Positions 12,580-25,016 of a stretch of 64,000 nucleotides of DNA are shown piece by piece. Position 1 is the stretch's first letter. Each line of letters opens with the position of its first letter. The DNA is from Hymenolepis diminuta (Eukaryota > Platyhelminthes > Cestoda > Cyclophyllidea > Hymenolepididae), in contig CAADRB010000020.1 of the NCBI GenBank assembly GCA_900708905.1, forward strand, positions 97,847 to 161,846, read 5' to 3'. The notes under the pieces are model-generated. The model ran no database searches, was not told where the DNA came from, and was given only the letters and a program-made list of their open reading frames with translations. Position numbers and translations under genes: made by a program.

Positions 12580-12890
12580 TTATTCCGCTTGCTCTTTAAG
12601 AAGACCTTTCACGTATCTCCTCAGTCCCTCACGAGCCTTCATTTTGATGATCGTGAATAATTCTTTAATTTTAAATCCGATTTCCTTCAACATTCGTCCT
12701 TCTGGTTGAGTATTGAAGAAATGCTGAATATTAGCAATGCCTTTTATCACTGCCTTTCTTGGTGCGTACTCCTCCTCTCGACTGGAAAACAAGAACAGCA
12801 AAGCTTTATCCTGTCAAAGTAAATGACTTACGCTTGGGCAATAGCCACAAGTGCCAACAAAGACAATGTGATAAAGATTGAAGCCTTCAT
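12580..12890 (-). CDS. AgB: Antigen B / 8-kDa hydrophobic-ligand-binding protein, copy 2
   Basis: Second antigen B family member, a secreted lipid-binding helical protein. Exon 1 is 12832-12890 and exon 2 is 12580-12781. The intron is 50 nt, phase 2, at the same codon as in copy 1 (GTAAGT donor, TTCCAG acceptor). The product is 86 aa. Residues 1-20 form the signal peptide (MKASIFITLS to IAQA). The mature protein begins REEEYAPRKAVIKGI, then IQHFFNTQPEGRMLKEI, then KIKELFTIIKMKAREGLRRY and a C-terminal LLKEQAE. HFF-N-x-x-P-x-G matches the HFF-x-x-D-P-x-G core known from taeniid antigen B. Unlike copy 1 it has no cysteine, and its C-terminus ends in a longer basic-acidic tail. Shared intron site, phase and promoter motif show tandem duplication. 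Confidence 0.93.
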
Positions 12891-12920
12891 GATTCCAATG
12901 AATGAATGAATCAGTCGGTC

Positions 12921-12950
12921 TTTTATACTTCGATTTAATAGCTTCCTGTT
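12921..12950 (-). promoter_or_regulatory. Core promoter of antigen B copy 2
   Basis: Minus strand AACAGGAAGCTATTAAATCG is followed immediately by AAGTATAAAAG, a good TATA box about 31-40 nt before the ATG. The order and spacing match copy 1. Confidence 0.65.
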
Positions 12951-12959
12951 ATGACTATG

Positions 12960-13970
12960 TTTGTGAGAATTTTGAAAAAAAGCCATATTCTCCTCAATTA
13001 ATGGCAGAATGGTGAATATTGTTTAGATCATTTTTTTGTCATGTGATATGAACTAAAGTCATGTGCAAGGCGGGTACTTACTGGTCGTTTAGGCAGTAAT
13101 TTCTTGCGGTTTTAATAATTTAATTATTACAAGAGAGGAAAGAGATTGAAAATAAGACATAAAGAGACAGAGCGAATAGTTGTATTAGGGCACCATTAGA
13201 CTATAAAATTGACTAAATAGTACATTAAAAGCTCGAAAATGCAAATTTTAGAAAGTTAAAAAAAAAATTGGTAAATGCCAAAATTAAGCAGAAAGAGGAT
13301 ACTCAATCGTGGGATAACATATGAGCAATCGAAATAGCGACATAGTTTAGTAATAGCTGAAGGGGAGTCAAAAAGGAGAATATTATGAAATCAAGAGCCT
13401 TGCTTTATTTGAATTCTGGAAGCAATGAGTTACCCACTTTCTCAAAAGAAGAATAATTCTAATTGAAATATCCTAATGTTTCAGAACTCACTTTCATGGT
13501 ATGATCCCTGGATTTCTGGGTGAACTCATGTCCGTGATGTTTAGAGTTTGCTGACCAGTTGATATACTTATAAGCATATAACTAAGGACTGGTGATGGCA
13601 TTTTAAATATATCAGAGTTCAATAGATTTTACTCAAGATAATTCCTATTGCTGCTCTCTTGTCATTTCCATAGAGTCAGAGTTTGTCGAAATGCCTAAAA
13701 GGTTATTTTTATATTTCCTCCCCAGTATGATGCTGGAGAACAAAACTTTCAATCAAATTTTTGGTTAATGGAATTTTTCTTTAAAATAATTTTTTTGATT
13801 TGCACATAATTTCATTATGATACTACATGTAACATAAACAAATGCCCAAGAGATTTTATTAATAATTTCGTCACTACAATATCAGCATCAATTTGAAATT
13901 GAATACTTCTGCTGATTTTTAGAATTAATATGTCTGATACGAGGATATGCGAAGCTTTAATATGTAGACT
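12960..13970. other. Gene-free AT-rich stretch
   Basis: No exon or recognised repeat was found upstream of antigen B copy 2 beyond its promoter. Confidence 0.35.
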
Positions 13971-14352
13971 CTACAGCGGATGTTATACCAATAAGCCTTT
14001 TTGCTACAGCTAGGTAATCTAGCGTCTAGCAGAGTCCTCTGTTATAAATTTGCTCCCGAAATTAGCTGGGCTGCGCTCAAAGTAGCGAGAACAAGAAGGT
14101 GTTGAGTAGAGAGGGTTTATTGATCAGTAAGCGATGAGAGTAAGAATTTTAAGTGGACAGAGCTCCGTATGAGTCGCTGTCCACGAGCTTGGTCCTTAAA
14201 TACAAACAACGCTAAGCTGCAGGGATATTAATTGCTGATTGGCTGAGGAGGCCTCTGCACGCGAACTCCACAGTACTCTCCCCCTAGAGCGTTGATAGAT
14301 CGCTATCTGCACTGCTGTAGCAAAACGACTTATTGGTGTAGCATCCGCTACA
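13971..14352. mobile_element. Composite LTR-A with inverted ends
   Basis: The body is a minus-strand LTR-A (reversed AATAAA near 14117, GATTGGCTGAGGAGGCCTCTGCACGC near 14240), but its U3 start is missing. In its place the right end (about 14313-14352) is the U5 end of a plus-strand LTR-A, ending GCATCCGCTACA. As a result 13971-14009 and 14313-14352 are inverted repeats of about 40 bp (for example AGCGGATG..ACACCAATAAG and its reverse complement). It looks like two opposed LTR pieces fused by deletion or recombination. Confidence 0.7.
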
Positions 14353-15955
14353 ACTCCAATTTGATGTAAATTTTGCGCCAGTAATTCGCAAATTTACAGC
14401 TCGGGAGATTAAAAGATGAGATTTCTAAAAAAATTGTGACTGCTCCTTTGAAAAACGATTAGCATATCGAGTCATTAATAACTGGCCGTTAAGAGCCACT
14501 GACAGTTTAAATAACAAATTTTTCTTTATTTTTTCTTATAAATAATCTTTCAGGTTGCTCTCGTAATGTAGAATTATAAAATAACCTTATATAATTGCTA
14601 TCAGATATAAATTAGTCTTGTACTCTATTTACTACTAATTTTTCGGTGGCTTTATAAATTCACTCATGTCAACGATATGTAGCATAACTTACTTGGCATT
14701 TCCCAATAAGGAATAGGATATCCATTCCAGACCTTTCAAATTGTCTATCGAATGAGAAAGCAGGAGTCAGTAAATACATTCCTCCCTTCTTACATTTACA
14801 TTTCACCCTATGCTAATCGACCTTACTCGTTTTCTAATTCACTCTCAACTGGTTTTCTTTATCAACGTTTCACGCCTTATTTAATACCAGTATTTTCAAA
14901 ATTTACTTTCATTAAGTCTTAGTTATGGTTTAATAAGCTCAAGAGTAACGCCTTCATTCTGTTAAATTCTAAAATAAATATTCTATTTTTCATTTGTGTT
15001 GTCTTCCTCTCTCGTTTTTAAATCTAAGAAAGGCAAATGGTCGACATATTTACTCTTATATCTGTTTTTAACTTACAACCGTCTGCATTAAGACCCTGTA
15101 CGTCTGTGCTGTCTGAAGGTTAAGCGAAGTTGATTTCTACCGCTTTCTTAATTTCAGACAACAGACAAAGTCTCCCTGAGAGAAAAATTTTTATAAACTG
15201 CATTCAGAAAGTTGATATGTACGTTTCAGATTAAGTAAATAGATTTCAACTTTTGGTAGTTATCAATAATTGATATCGGGTTGATAATTTCGTAGTTTTT
15301 TTATATAAAAAGGATTTTAAGCCTTTAGGCACATTATCTATAGGGAAGTTGGAAGTAGGTTAAGTTAGCTGGTAAGAAAGTACTTACTAGTGTGCCGATC
15401 ATCAGGGGCATTGAATGCATTATTAAGATACCTGGACACGGTAAGTACTCAACAACGGTTTCATGATTCTTGGGAGAAGAAAATGTCCAATGTGACAAGA
15501 TGGCCGTTTCCTCTCACTTCTGTACCCTTTTCTGTTTCTTGACTAATTTTTCTGTCTTTCATTCTCTTGATGAGAATATATGTGGATCTTAAATGACATA
15601 ATAATCTTGCTAATAGATTCTCAGTACTGACACGATTGCGTTCAGATGCCCGGAGTACAAACTTAGAAACCCGGATTTTGGGACACAACTACATAAAACT
15701 TGAATCTGATAATCAAATGAAGTAAGAATTTGCTTATAACCTGACTTTATTATCAACTTCTGCAGGATCCTTTCCGATTAAAATTTATCATTTTTTGATT
15801 CGGAGTAGGTAAAAGTAAAGCCTACTCTTAATATTAACTCAAATTTAATTTCGAATTTAAGATAATTAAATAAGTGAAATCATTTATAGTGTTTATGAAG
15901 ACCATTAAATTTCAAATTAGTGCTTATAAATAATCTTTAATGTAACTCAGCAGCC
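14353..15955. other. Upstream region of ankyrin gene A
   Basis: AT-rich and without a supported exon. A 75-codon minus-strand frame at 15461-15688 has no recognised motif. The promoter of gene A should lie at the right end, but I cannot point to a clear TATA box. Confidence 0.3.
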
Positions 15956-18900
15956 ATGTATGAACACCTTCAATATCGTGTAGGTTTCAGTTACTTTATA
16001 TATTTTATCTTACACGTATTATTTTCATTAAAGTTAAAATTCTTACAAATGTTCAATGTTTATAATCCCATAAACATAGAATAATCATCCGAATAGAGGT
16101 AAAAGGCAACTGAACAGAAAATTTTTCAAAGCCGTGGTAAAGAACAACATTACAGAGGTGGTAAATTGTTTAAATAGTGGTGTAAGTCATTTTAAAATTT
16201 TAAAACCCATCCTAAAATTTTTTAACCGAAGGTAATACGAGTAGGTTAACAGCTTTTATTCGTTCGTTGAGTTAATTGGGAAGAGTTGGAGATGAGCGAG
16301 CCGAGTAGACGTGTTAGAAGTGTCTATGAGGAACGTTAGGGCCCGACCAGGGGAAGATTACGCTGGATATTTATAGATGATTCTGTGGACTAATGAACTA
16401 GTTAAATGACAATATGAGAATCTGGTTAAAAAGGCAGAGTTCAGACACAGCGGCAAATAATCGTAGTGGCGGAGTAGGAGGGCCGATGTAAGCATGATCA
16501 TGAGGTCTGGCCGAATTGATAGCGTCTTACAATCGCCAAGTTGTCTAAAAAATCATTAGACAGACCATAAAGCAGTGAAGCATAAGCAACTCTTGAAAAT
16601 TTGATCGAAAAGTGGATATTTGATTAAGCGTTTTAATTAAGTACATATTAAAACAAAATCACTTGGATCTCTTTCTCGTCAGATAAACAAGCGGTATTTG
16701 AATATGTTAAAGTAGCTTTCCTGTTAGTCTATCAAAGATAAATGAAATATTTTTTATTCAACTATATATGTGAATAAACTTTAAGACATCCTGTTGCTCT
16801 TTTGAATGCGAGGGTAAAATTCAAAAATTTAAGCTGATTGTCTTTTCGGTAACAATGCCAGTTGATGTTATTTCGTCATCTTAAAGGCTCATGTAAATGC
16901 AAAAGATTCTGGAGGTGATAAAACCGCTCTAATGGTCGCCGCTGCAAAAGGCTACACAGGTGTTCTTAGAGTTCTTCTTTTTCATGGAGCGGCAGTTCAC
17001 GCAGCAGACAAAAACGGCAACTTTGCAATTCATTTGGCCACCATATACGGGCATTTAGAGTGTGTGAAACTCCTAATGAATTGGGGAGGTCTTGGAAATG
17101 TTGGAAATTTGAAATTTCTAACTCCTCTTATGTTGGCAGCTAAGTATGGTCATTTTCGAATTTTCAAATACCTTCTGGGCAAAGGAGTTAATATATCATA
17201 CCAACTGAACAGGTTCAAGGAATCAGAACTTACACTTGCCGTTCGAAAAGTAAGTTTTTGTTGGCTGAAAATTTTGAGCTATATAATTTTATTATTCTCT
17301 TGCAGCCATGATCCAGTGCCCAGCTAGATAATGGTAAGCTGATGTTGACTCAGATACTGAGAAGATATGAGTATGAGACACTCCAATACACAATTAATAT
17401 TTGCTAACAGTGCTGGAGACAGTTGAAGGTCAGTTCACCGTCAAATCGATGTTAGTGTCGTCTATAAGGACTGTCAAGAAGGATTGGCTACTCGGAATGT
17501 GATTTACACATCCGGAGACAAAGAAGCATTAGGTCACGGTTATCCCTGTTTCATTGCATTTAATCCGAGATTTTAAGTGCTTATTTTGATATAAAATTAA
17601 TTCACTATCTTATTTTTTACAAACTAAGACAATTCTGCATTCTAAGTAAGTAGAAAACTGTTCCATCAAAATGTTAAAATTCTGGATGCGTAGAACAATA
17701 GCCAACCGCAAAATCAGAATGAGAGTTTTTCAAGCAGACAAAGTTGGTTTCCAGAAAGGATTTAAATCAGGTATTTTTGCATAATTAAATCGGTGGTCTA
17801 GGCATCACTTTTTGGTTGATGGGTCGATTATAAAAAGCAAGATCTTCCTGCATGGTTCAAAATGTTCATACTTCTTTGAAGTCTTTCAGGTCACCAAAAA
17901 CTTGGTAGGTGAACGCTACCTTTTATGTTATTGATTTGAAAATGAGAATTTATTTCGTTCTTAAAGTTATGACAGTAATTCAAATCAGATCTTATTGAAG
18001 TTAAGAACAGCAGCGATTCTTCCGACTCTACCTTTTATCTTCTACCAATGTTCGCTATGGCAACCGGATAGAGAGAATATAGGACAGTGATGGGCAGAGT
18101 TTATTAAGAAAGTAGCTGAGATCAGAAGAGGGCGCGAAACTTTTGGCTGTGTTTGTTTAAGCAGAGAGGTATTTATAGTTCATTGAAAAGGGGTACCATA
18201 AACCGATGAAATAATTCCGGATATCCCTGATCTGGAGAAACTCACCTAAGGACCAATTAAGTAGTTTGATCAAGCCAATTAAAACAACTCACTTGAGGAT
18301 ACACGATGCTTCTGCAAAGAAGCTTGAGATCACTGCGGGGATCAAGCACTGTTAGTACCACTGTGGGCTTAGTGACAGTCTTAAGGTCAAAATACTTGGG
18401 TCCCAGAGAGAATTAGTTTTGATGATAAAGCAAAAGATGTTAATTGGAGAAAACTTTAAGAAACCTGGTCATTACAATCTTGTAGCTTAAATTATGACTT
18501 TTCCCGTTGTAATTAGACCTTCAATAGTCAGCGTTCTGAGAATAATGATAATCTTGAAATGTAACAAAATTTATCCTGGTTACTTTGTGGGTAGGATGCT
18601 AACCTAATTTGTTGTTTAATCATCGCATTTGACCCAGTCAGGGCCAGTGCTTAAGGTACTTAATTTTACTCCCAGTTGGATTGAAATCGATAATTAGTCC
18701 GTCGCTTATAGACTATTTACTCATATTAATTTCCCATATCCATAATGAATGCGACCTTGTTCTTTGTACTCCACCTTCCTAATTTATTTTTATCGACAAT
18801 CTTGAATTCCATCTCAATGCCCTAGGTCTTGATGAGAATTTAGCGGCGAGGGGGATAGGGGCTATATCTTTCAAAATATCCTGATTTTTTGTCGAAGATG

Positions 18901-19559
18901 CCTTGCTTTATAAATTTCTCATTTTCTGTGTCTATAATCTTACTATTATTTCACAAGAATAGCTTTTTTACCTTTTGGGAGTCATATATTCAAGCCTAAC
19001 TAGCATAATCAGCCTTATTCGATTTTCTTTCCCCAATTCAGGGTTGTTCAAGAATTGTTCAACTCCTCTTAAAGATTGCAAATCCAAAGATAGATCGAAC
19101 AGCAGAGCTTAATCGTGCTTTATCCATTGCAATTTCACTGGACAGACTCAAAACAACGAAGGTCTTAATAGCATTCGGTGCAGATGTAAACAGCATAGAA
19201 GAAGACGGTAAGCCGTCCATCTATGCAGCAATCTTGCGTAACAACTTAGACCTCACCAACTGTTTGGTTTCAAATGGGGCCGACATTAACCAGAAAAATC
19301 GGTTCGGTCTTACGCCCTTAATGTTTGCTATAAAAATGGAACAAGTAAATATTGTCAGATATCTTATTAAAGCAGGTAAGACTTAGACTTAGAATAAATG
19401 CTTAATCCACATGGTGTGAGGCTAAGACGATTTTGGCATTTTCCTATTGTAGGAGCCGATATTCATGCAGTAGAAGAGCGCACAGGTCAGACAGCATTGG
19501 AAATGGCTAAAAATGGTAAAAATAAAGATATTATGAAAGTCTTCGAGAAAGAAATCTAG
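15956..19559 (+). CDS. Ankyrin-repeat protein, gene A (5 exons)
   Basis: Predicted 309-aa protein made almost entirely of about nine ankyrin repeats, a protein-binding fold; partner and location are unknown. Exons: 15956-15979, 16080-16181, 16887-17249, 19042-19375, 19453-19559 (TAG). Intron phases are 0, 0, 0, 1, with GT/AG sites throughout. Exon 1 encodes only MYEHLQYR. Exon 2 ends NCLNSG, and the repeat continues across the splice as AHVNAKD. Clear repeats include TALMVAAAKGYTGVLRVLL, FAIHLATIYGHLECVKLL, TPLMLAAKYGHFRIFKYLL, LSIAISLDRLKTTKVLI-FGADVN, SIYAAILRNNLDLTNCLV-NGADIN and TPLMFAIKMEQVNIVRYLI-AGADIH. There is no signal peptide, membrane segment or other domain. Exons 1 and 2 were chosen because they align residue for residue in length (8 and 34 codons) with gene B, in the same phase. 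Intron 3 carries an antisense LTR-B fragment. The very short first exon is the least certain part. Confidence 0.85.
17990..18400 (-). mobile_element. LTR-B fragment in intron 3 of gene A
   Basis: This minus-strand LTR-like block is shared with 51350-51800. Both read, on the plus strand, TCTTCTACCAAT, then GGATAGAG, then AGGACA(G/A)TGATG(G/A)GCAGAGTTTATTA. Reversed, this gives AATAAACTCTGC..ATCA, so a polyadenylation signal is present (18100-18105). A TATAAATA box lies at 18170-18177, about 65 nt before it in the element's own direction. The TGGTAGAAGATA that follows may mark the LTR end and the start of the internal region. Outer limits are approximate. Confidence 0.55.
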
Positions 19560-22500
19560 ACTAACACAGAGGTGTGTAGTTCCTCAACTTTACCTTAGTT
19601 TCACTATTTTGTAAAATCTTATTATAATGTGGTTAAAATCAATTGCGTATTTTTATTTTTTAACATGAGAGAGGAAACATTACAGTACTTTTCACTTAAA
19701 AGTATGCCTGCAATCATATTCTCGCGCTGCCTTAACCAATTGACTCACGTAAAACTGCCTTTGTTTTTCCATTCAAGACGACATACGCTTGTCGGTTACC
19801 GGCACTTACGTCTCCCTCTTATCCCTTCTGTTCCACAGCCCTCTCCCCCCTCTCTCTTACCCGCTTCGGTCCTCGTTGTGGCTTTCTTGAATACATTTTG
19901 GTCTAATCAACTCTTGGTGTTCCGCTCCATAACTGTTGTTAGCTCTTACTCAAACAACTAAGAATTGGTGACTGTTGTCGCTGTTGTTAGATGTTAGCTG
20001 GCAACCAACTCCAACATATCAGAGGGTTCTTTTCTTCATTGTATATCAAATTACTGAATGGATGGAAAAGTGTTTAAGTTTAGGCCATCATCATAAAACT
20101 GCTATTATCACTACTGCTTCAACTTGGGCTTCCCGTTGAGTTTTTACTATTGTTGCTTTATGGACCTTAGAAATCAGAATGTAGTTGACCTGTAACTCAT
20201 ACAATGGTACCATTTTCCTTTATTAATACAATATTTTTGCTTTTATAAGGATTTGGGTATATAGTATATATATGCAACAAACCTTAAAAGGTTTAATGAT
20301 GTAGGACCACGATTCCTGTTATGGACACTGAAGGCAGTTTCACTATTTACTAAACTGATAAAAACGGGCGTTCTGACTGTATCAAATTTCTTATAGAGAA
20401 TAAAAGTCTTAACAATGTGGATAATTTTCATAATTTTCCTATTATAACTTCCAAAAATGATCTCCATTTAGAACAATATCATTTTGACATGGATGAAGAT
20501 ATTAGCATGTCAAGCGAATATAAATGGAGGGCTATAACTGCCGCTAGTGATTAGTGGTGTTTATTTATTAACTTAAATTTCAAGATTATATTATTATATA
20601 TTGTTATATAATAGACAGGCAACCCTAACTCTCTAGTATATTCAAGTCTGTCAAATACTTAGAATTCATTGTCTCTCTTTAGTCTTCCTTGGTTTCTGCT
20701 AGTATTCTTTGATACACAACGAAGGTCCACCATTGTTCCTATTATCTTCTTTGTGTTCCAAAATTTGGGTCCGATGTGAATAGGCGATAAGTTGCCCAGA
20801 TTGGAATTTTGATTTTGCTAGACATTAATTCAATCAAACTCATGGTGAAAGAGACAGGACAGAAGTGCAGCCACTTAAATTTACTTTAATAATAAGTCGT
20901 ACTACTTATTCTTGAATGTCCGTGGACAGTTTCTGTCACGTTAATGCCCAGCTGTCAGGCGCGCATACATACAAGGATGATGGCAACTTAAAGACCAACT
21001 GTGAGAATTGCTCATCCAGATAAAAAAACAGATCCTGCACCTTTGAGCTCAAGCTTTCTGCGTTTTGTTACAGTCATTTACCATTGTTACCTAATTCACT
21101 TTATAATTTTTTGTATAATGTATGATCATCTGATATGACTTCTAGGGGGAATCTTGATTTACCCGAGGTACTACAACTCTGACTAGACCTGGAATACTCC
21201 TACATACCCTATTAACAACTGCAGGGTTGGTGTCCTATCTATCTCCTTCCAAGAACTATGTGGTCCCGAACTTTAAACTAGAGAATTCGCTTCTTGATCA
21301 ATCGATTTACCTAGCTACCGAACATCCGCTAACCTCACCGCGCTTTTAGGTTTTTTAAAAATTATTTTGTGAGACAATACATTACCTCATTGTTATCTTG
21401 CTCTACGGTTAATATCATGACAGTTTAGAACGGTGCTACCTTGGTTTGGCTCTAGACCTGTCTTTGTTTTTTTTCTTCTGTCTTCCCAATAACCACACAA
21501 GAATCATTAAAAAATCGTTTCCTTATGTTTGCCATAAGATATGTTATATTTACTTTCCACTAAACAGACAAGGTAATTTTGTTTACAGCAATCTCACGTT
21601 AATAATATAAACTATTGTGATCGGTTTACAGTGACCAGATTTTTTTCGAAAAAGAGGTCTACCGATTGACTTGGGCGTTTTCGCTATATTATTTATATCC
21701 GGTTTTCTCAAGTCCTATCTCTTGACATAAATAAATTAATTTAACACTGTAATTTTGTGCTTTACAAATCTTAATGGGAAATAAATAATATTAAAAATTA
21801 ATTTTAATACTGACGGGAGGAAAAGCGAAAAAATGTGTCAAAGTTGCATTTTCTACGTCATTTAAATAAAGCTCTAAGAGGAATCAATTTAAGTAACTTT
21901 TAGTGAATCAGTGTTTATTTACAAATGGGAAAGTATATTTTATTTACTGTAGGAGATTCAGAGAGTTAAATCTGTCTCATTGACCTCAACATCAACCCTC
22001 ATGTGACTTTGTATTCTCTGACTTTATCATTGTATTCATTCATGTGCCCTCCAATACGTACGCGGATACTTGCTCTTATTCGCTATTGAGCAATGCAATA
22101 ACTCAATATATATGGAGTATTCAATCGAGTACTCCTTTAATGCCAAGCGCAATAGTCTTCCGAAGGGGAAGGAGTGTGGTGTATTGATGTGTTGTCGTGG
22201 CCAACCATACCAATGTCTATCCCTCGTCATCTACTTATTTTGGTCACTCTTCCTTTCCCCCGATTCTTCCATCTGCTTTCCATAATTCGTAAACTGTTAT
22301 CGGAGTTTACATATACGCGCTTCTACTCGCACTAGACTAGCCTAAGTCATGTACCTTAATTGTTGTTATAATGAGTAGTCAAGACATCTTTAATGAGTTA
22401 TTGTACAGTTTCTCAGACCCCAGGGAAATTGAAAAGTCAGAGACTAGCCAGACCAGAGCAGCTATATTGATGAGAGTGGAATCTACTTATACATAAGTGT

Positions 22501-23129
22501 TGGGTTCATTCGGATTGTGATTTTCCGGAGAAGGTTGAACCAACCATAGATGTCTCCTACTCGACTTGATTGAATATGGTTGGTCAGACAATGAGTTAAT
22601 CGATGAGTGGCGATTGATAGCGAAAGTATTAACATTTTCTATTTTAAATTCAAAACTATTTTATTAATACTAATAGTGAAATTATGATAATATGTTAATA
22701 TAGCAGTTTGCATAATTTATATCCACATATTTTGATAAATCACCACCAATTAAGTTTGGACTCTGGTAATTATGCGAATTCAGGTGGCAAACCACACGGG
22801 TCTAGATGAATACAAAAACTTTGGGATCAACATTATAATCATTTTAAAATTATAATATATTCATATTGAAAAATAAAGAATGGTGGAGTAATATGTTATA
22901 TCTCCAAGGCTAACTTTTCAATTGAGTGCGTTGCTAGGCCAATATTGTCTAAACCCAAAATATGAATATGAATAAGTGAAAAAGAAATTTCACTCTAAAT
23001 TATTTTATCAGATCAATGTAAATAAATCCTTCTATGTGGCTGTTTGGCAGGTACTTATCAGAAATAGAATTGATTTGATTATATTATAAATGTTGAGGTA
23101 AGAGGAATCGAATCGCCACCAATTGGGGG
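19560..23129. other. Intergenic DNA downstream of gene A
   Basis: No exon was found. The 110-codon plus frame at 19629-19961 has a pyrimidine-rich, low-complexity middle and no motif, so it is not called. No clear repeat copy was seen. Confidence 0.3.
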
Positions 23130-23511
23130 TGTAGCGGATACTACACGAGTAAGTCCTTGACTACGCTGTGATAGTCTTCGTTGAAGTCTAAATAGCTGCA
23201 GACAAATAGAACTAGTCCCTAACAGAGTCATCTAGTATAATTTTGCTCCAAAAAATTTATTGAATCATGCCCACAGTGGAGAAAATACAGAAGAGCTCAT
23301 GTGGAGAACATTTATTGCAAAACTCCATTTTTTAAAAAAGCGAGATCAATTATTAAGTAGAACTAACGTCACTTCCGATTAATTGAGAAGGCCTCATCAC
23401 GCATGTCCACGGTTGCTCGCCATGAGATCAATAGCACGGCCGCACTTTCCAGAACATTCCAGGGCACGAGAAGTTTCTTTGATTAGCCTTGATAGAGTTG
23501 TACACTTCACA
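23130..23511 (-). mobile_element. Solo LTR, family LTR-A
   Basis: Minus-strand copy. The plus-strand left end is TGTAGCGGATACTACACGAGTAAG and the right end is ACACTTCACA. Family blocks present are ATCATGCCCACAGTGG near 23264, GAGAAGGCCTCATCACGC near 23384 and CCAGAACATTCCAGGGCACG near 23449. No matching target repeat is visible. Confidence 0.75.
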
Positions 23512-24639
23512 AAGAGTTGTCAAATTGTAGGAACTAATGAACCAGAACCAGATCGAAGAAACAAAGACTATATTTAGCAGCTAACAAAAGCAATAACAAT
23601 TGCAAAAAGTGGAACACAAAGAGTTTTGTAGGTCAAAGTGTGTTAAATAAACGTTCGCAGAATGGAAAAATGCTCTTGAATTATCTGAAGTGATTACTGA
23701 TATAGAAATAATTTTATACTCTAATACCAATTACTTCGACTGCCTAGTATTTTTTAATGCTCTCAATTAAGAGCAACGTTAAATTACCCTCTTGTAGACG
23801 AATATTCTATTTGAAGGTTGCAGAAATGTAGTAAAAAATAAGCGAGTGTATTTTGTCTAATCTGAAATGAGTAGTGAATAAGTGGACGTTTTGATATTTA
23901 TTGACACTATTTTACTACTCGATTCCAAAAAAGGTCACTAGTGTATAGCAAGCCATCCTTATAATAATAATTAGTAATTTCAAAGACCAATTTAGAATGT
24001 ACTTTCAACGTTTACCTTAGGGAGAGAGTGGAGGCTCGAACTACTCCACCCTCAATATTAGATAGATTTATTCAGTGCGATAGCCGTTCTGCTCACTAGT
24101 TGTATATCCTTAGACATAGCAGGCATGCACGGTGACCAGTGTGCCACCGAAGGTAACCTTATGGAAAACAAACAGTAATGAAAATACAATCACTTTAGAT
24201 GGTTTAATCTTTTTCTGACTCTCCGCATCTTATTACATCACATTACAGGACGCTTTATGATTAATCGGAAAAGCAAATTCAATAATGTAACATATTAGCC
24301 CATGACTCTTGCAATTCTACCATCAATGCAGAAATAGTTGATGCGATCCTACTTTCATTCAATTTCAACATAAACCAGATAACAATAACGAATAGACTTG
24401 AAATAATTATCCATGTTTATAATTAAAATTTCACGAAGGAAACCATTAAATTGGATATGTTCAAGAACATGATTTTATTCAAAGATCATCGTCAAACCCT
24501 GTCAAAATGTGTTTTAACATATGGATTTTTAATTAAGGGAAAGTATCTCAAGAGAGGAGACGTTAAAATAGTTGATCAATGGGAAAATAAAATGAGGCTG
24601 ACGTGAAGCGTCTAATTTAACACGGAAGTAAATTAAACT

Positions 24640-25016
24640 TGTAGCGGAGCTACATAAATAAGTCTTTTTGCTACACCTAAGTAATCCTCCTAAGCAGTCC
24701 AAATGGCCTCCTGCAGAGTCTTCTATCATCAATTTACTCCCAAATTAACTAGGCTATGCCCAATGTGGTAAGAACCAGAAGGATGCTGATTGGAGAGGGT
24801 TTATTGTTTACTTCTCTTTGTGTCTGTGATTCTAAAGATTAGTCATTAAATAAAAAACCATGCTGGGCTGCAGGGATCTTGATTGCTGATTGGCTGAGGA
24901 GATCTCTGCACACACGTCCGCGCTTGTTCTTTACGCAACCGGCTACATCCTCGCACTTCCCAGAAAGTTCTAGCGCACGTGAATCAATCAGCCTTGTTAG
25001 CGTTGTGAACCCCACA
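24640..25016 (-). mobile_element. Solo LTR, family LTR-A, with target-site duplication
   Basis: This is the best minus-strand copy, 377 bp. On the plus strand it begins TGTAGCGGAGCTACA and ends GTTGTGAACCCCACA, so in its own direction it runs TGTGGGG...CTACA. The direct repeat AACT lies at 24636-24639 and 25017-25020. Reversed AATAAA (TTTATT), CTGATTGGCTGAGGAGATCTCTGCAC and AGCGCACGTGAATCAATCAGCC are all intact. Confidence 0.85.

Noticed and set aside
19629..19961. 110-codon plus-strand open frame downstream of ankyrin gene A
   Set aside because: Pyrimidine-rich, proline/serine/leucine low-complexity translation, no domain, no splice partner.
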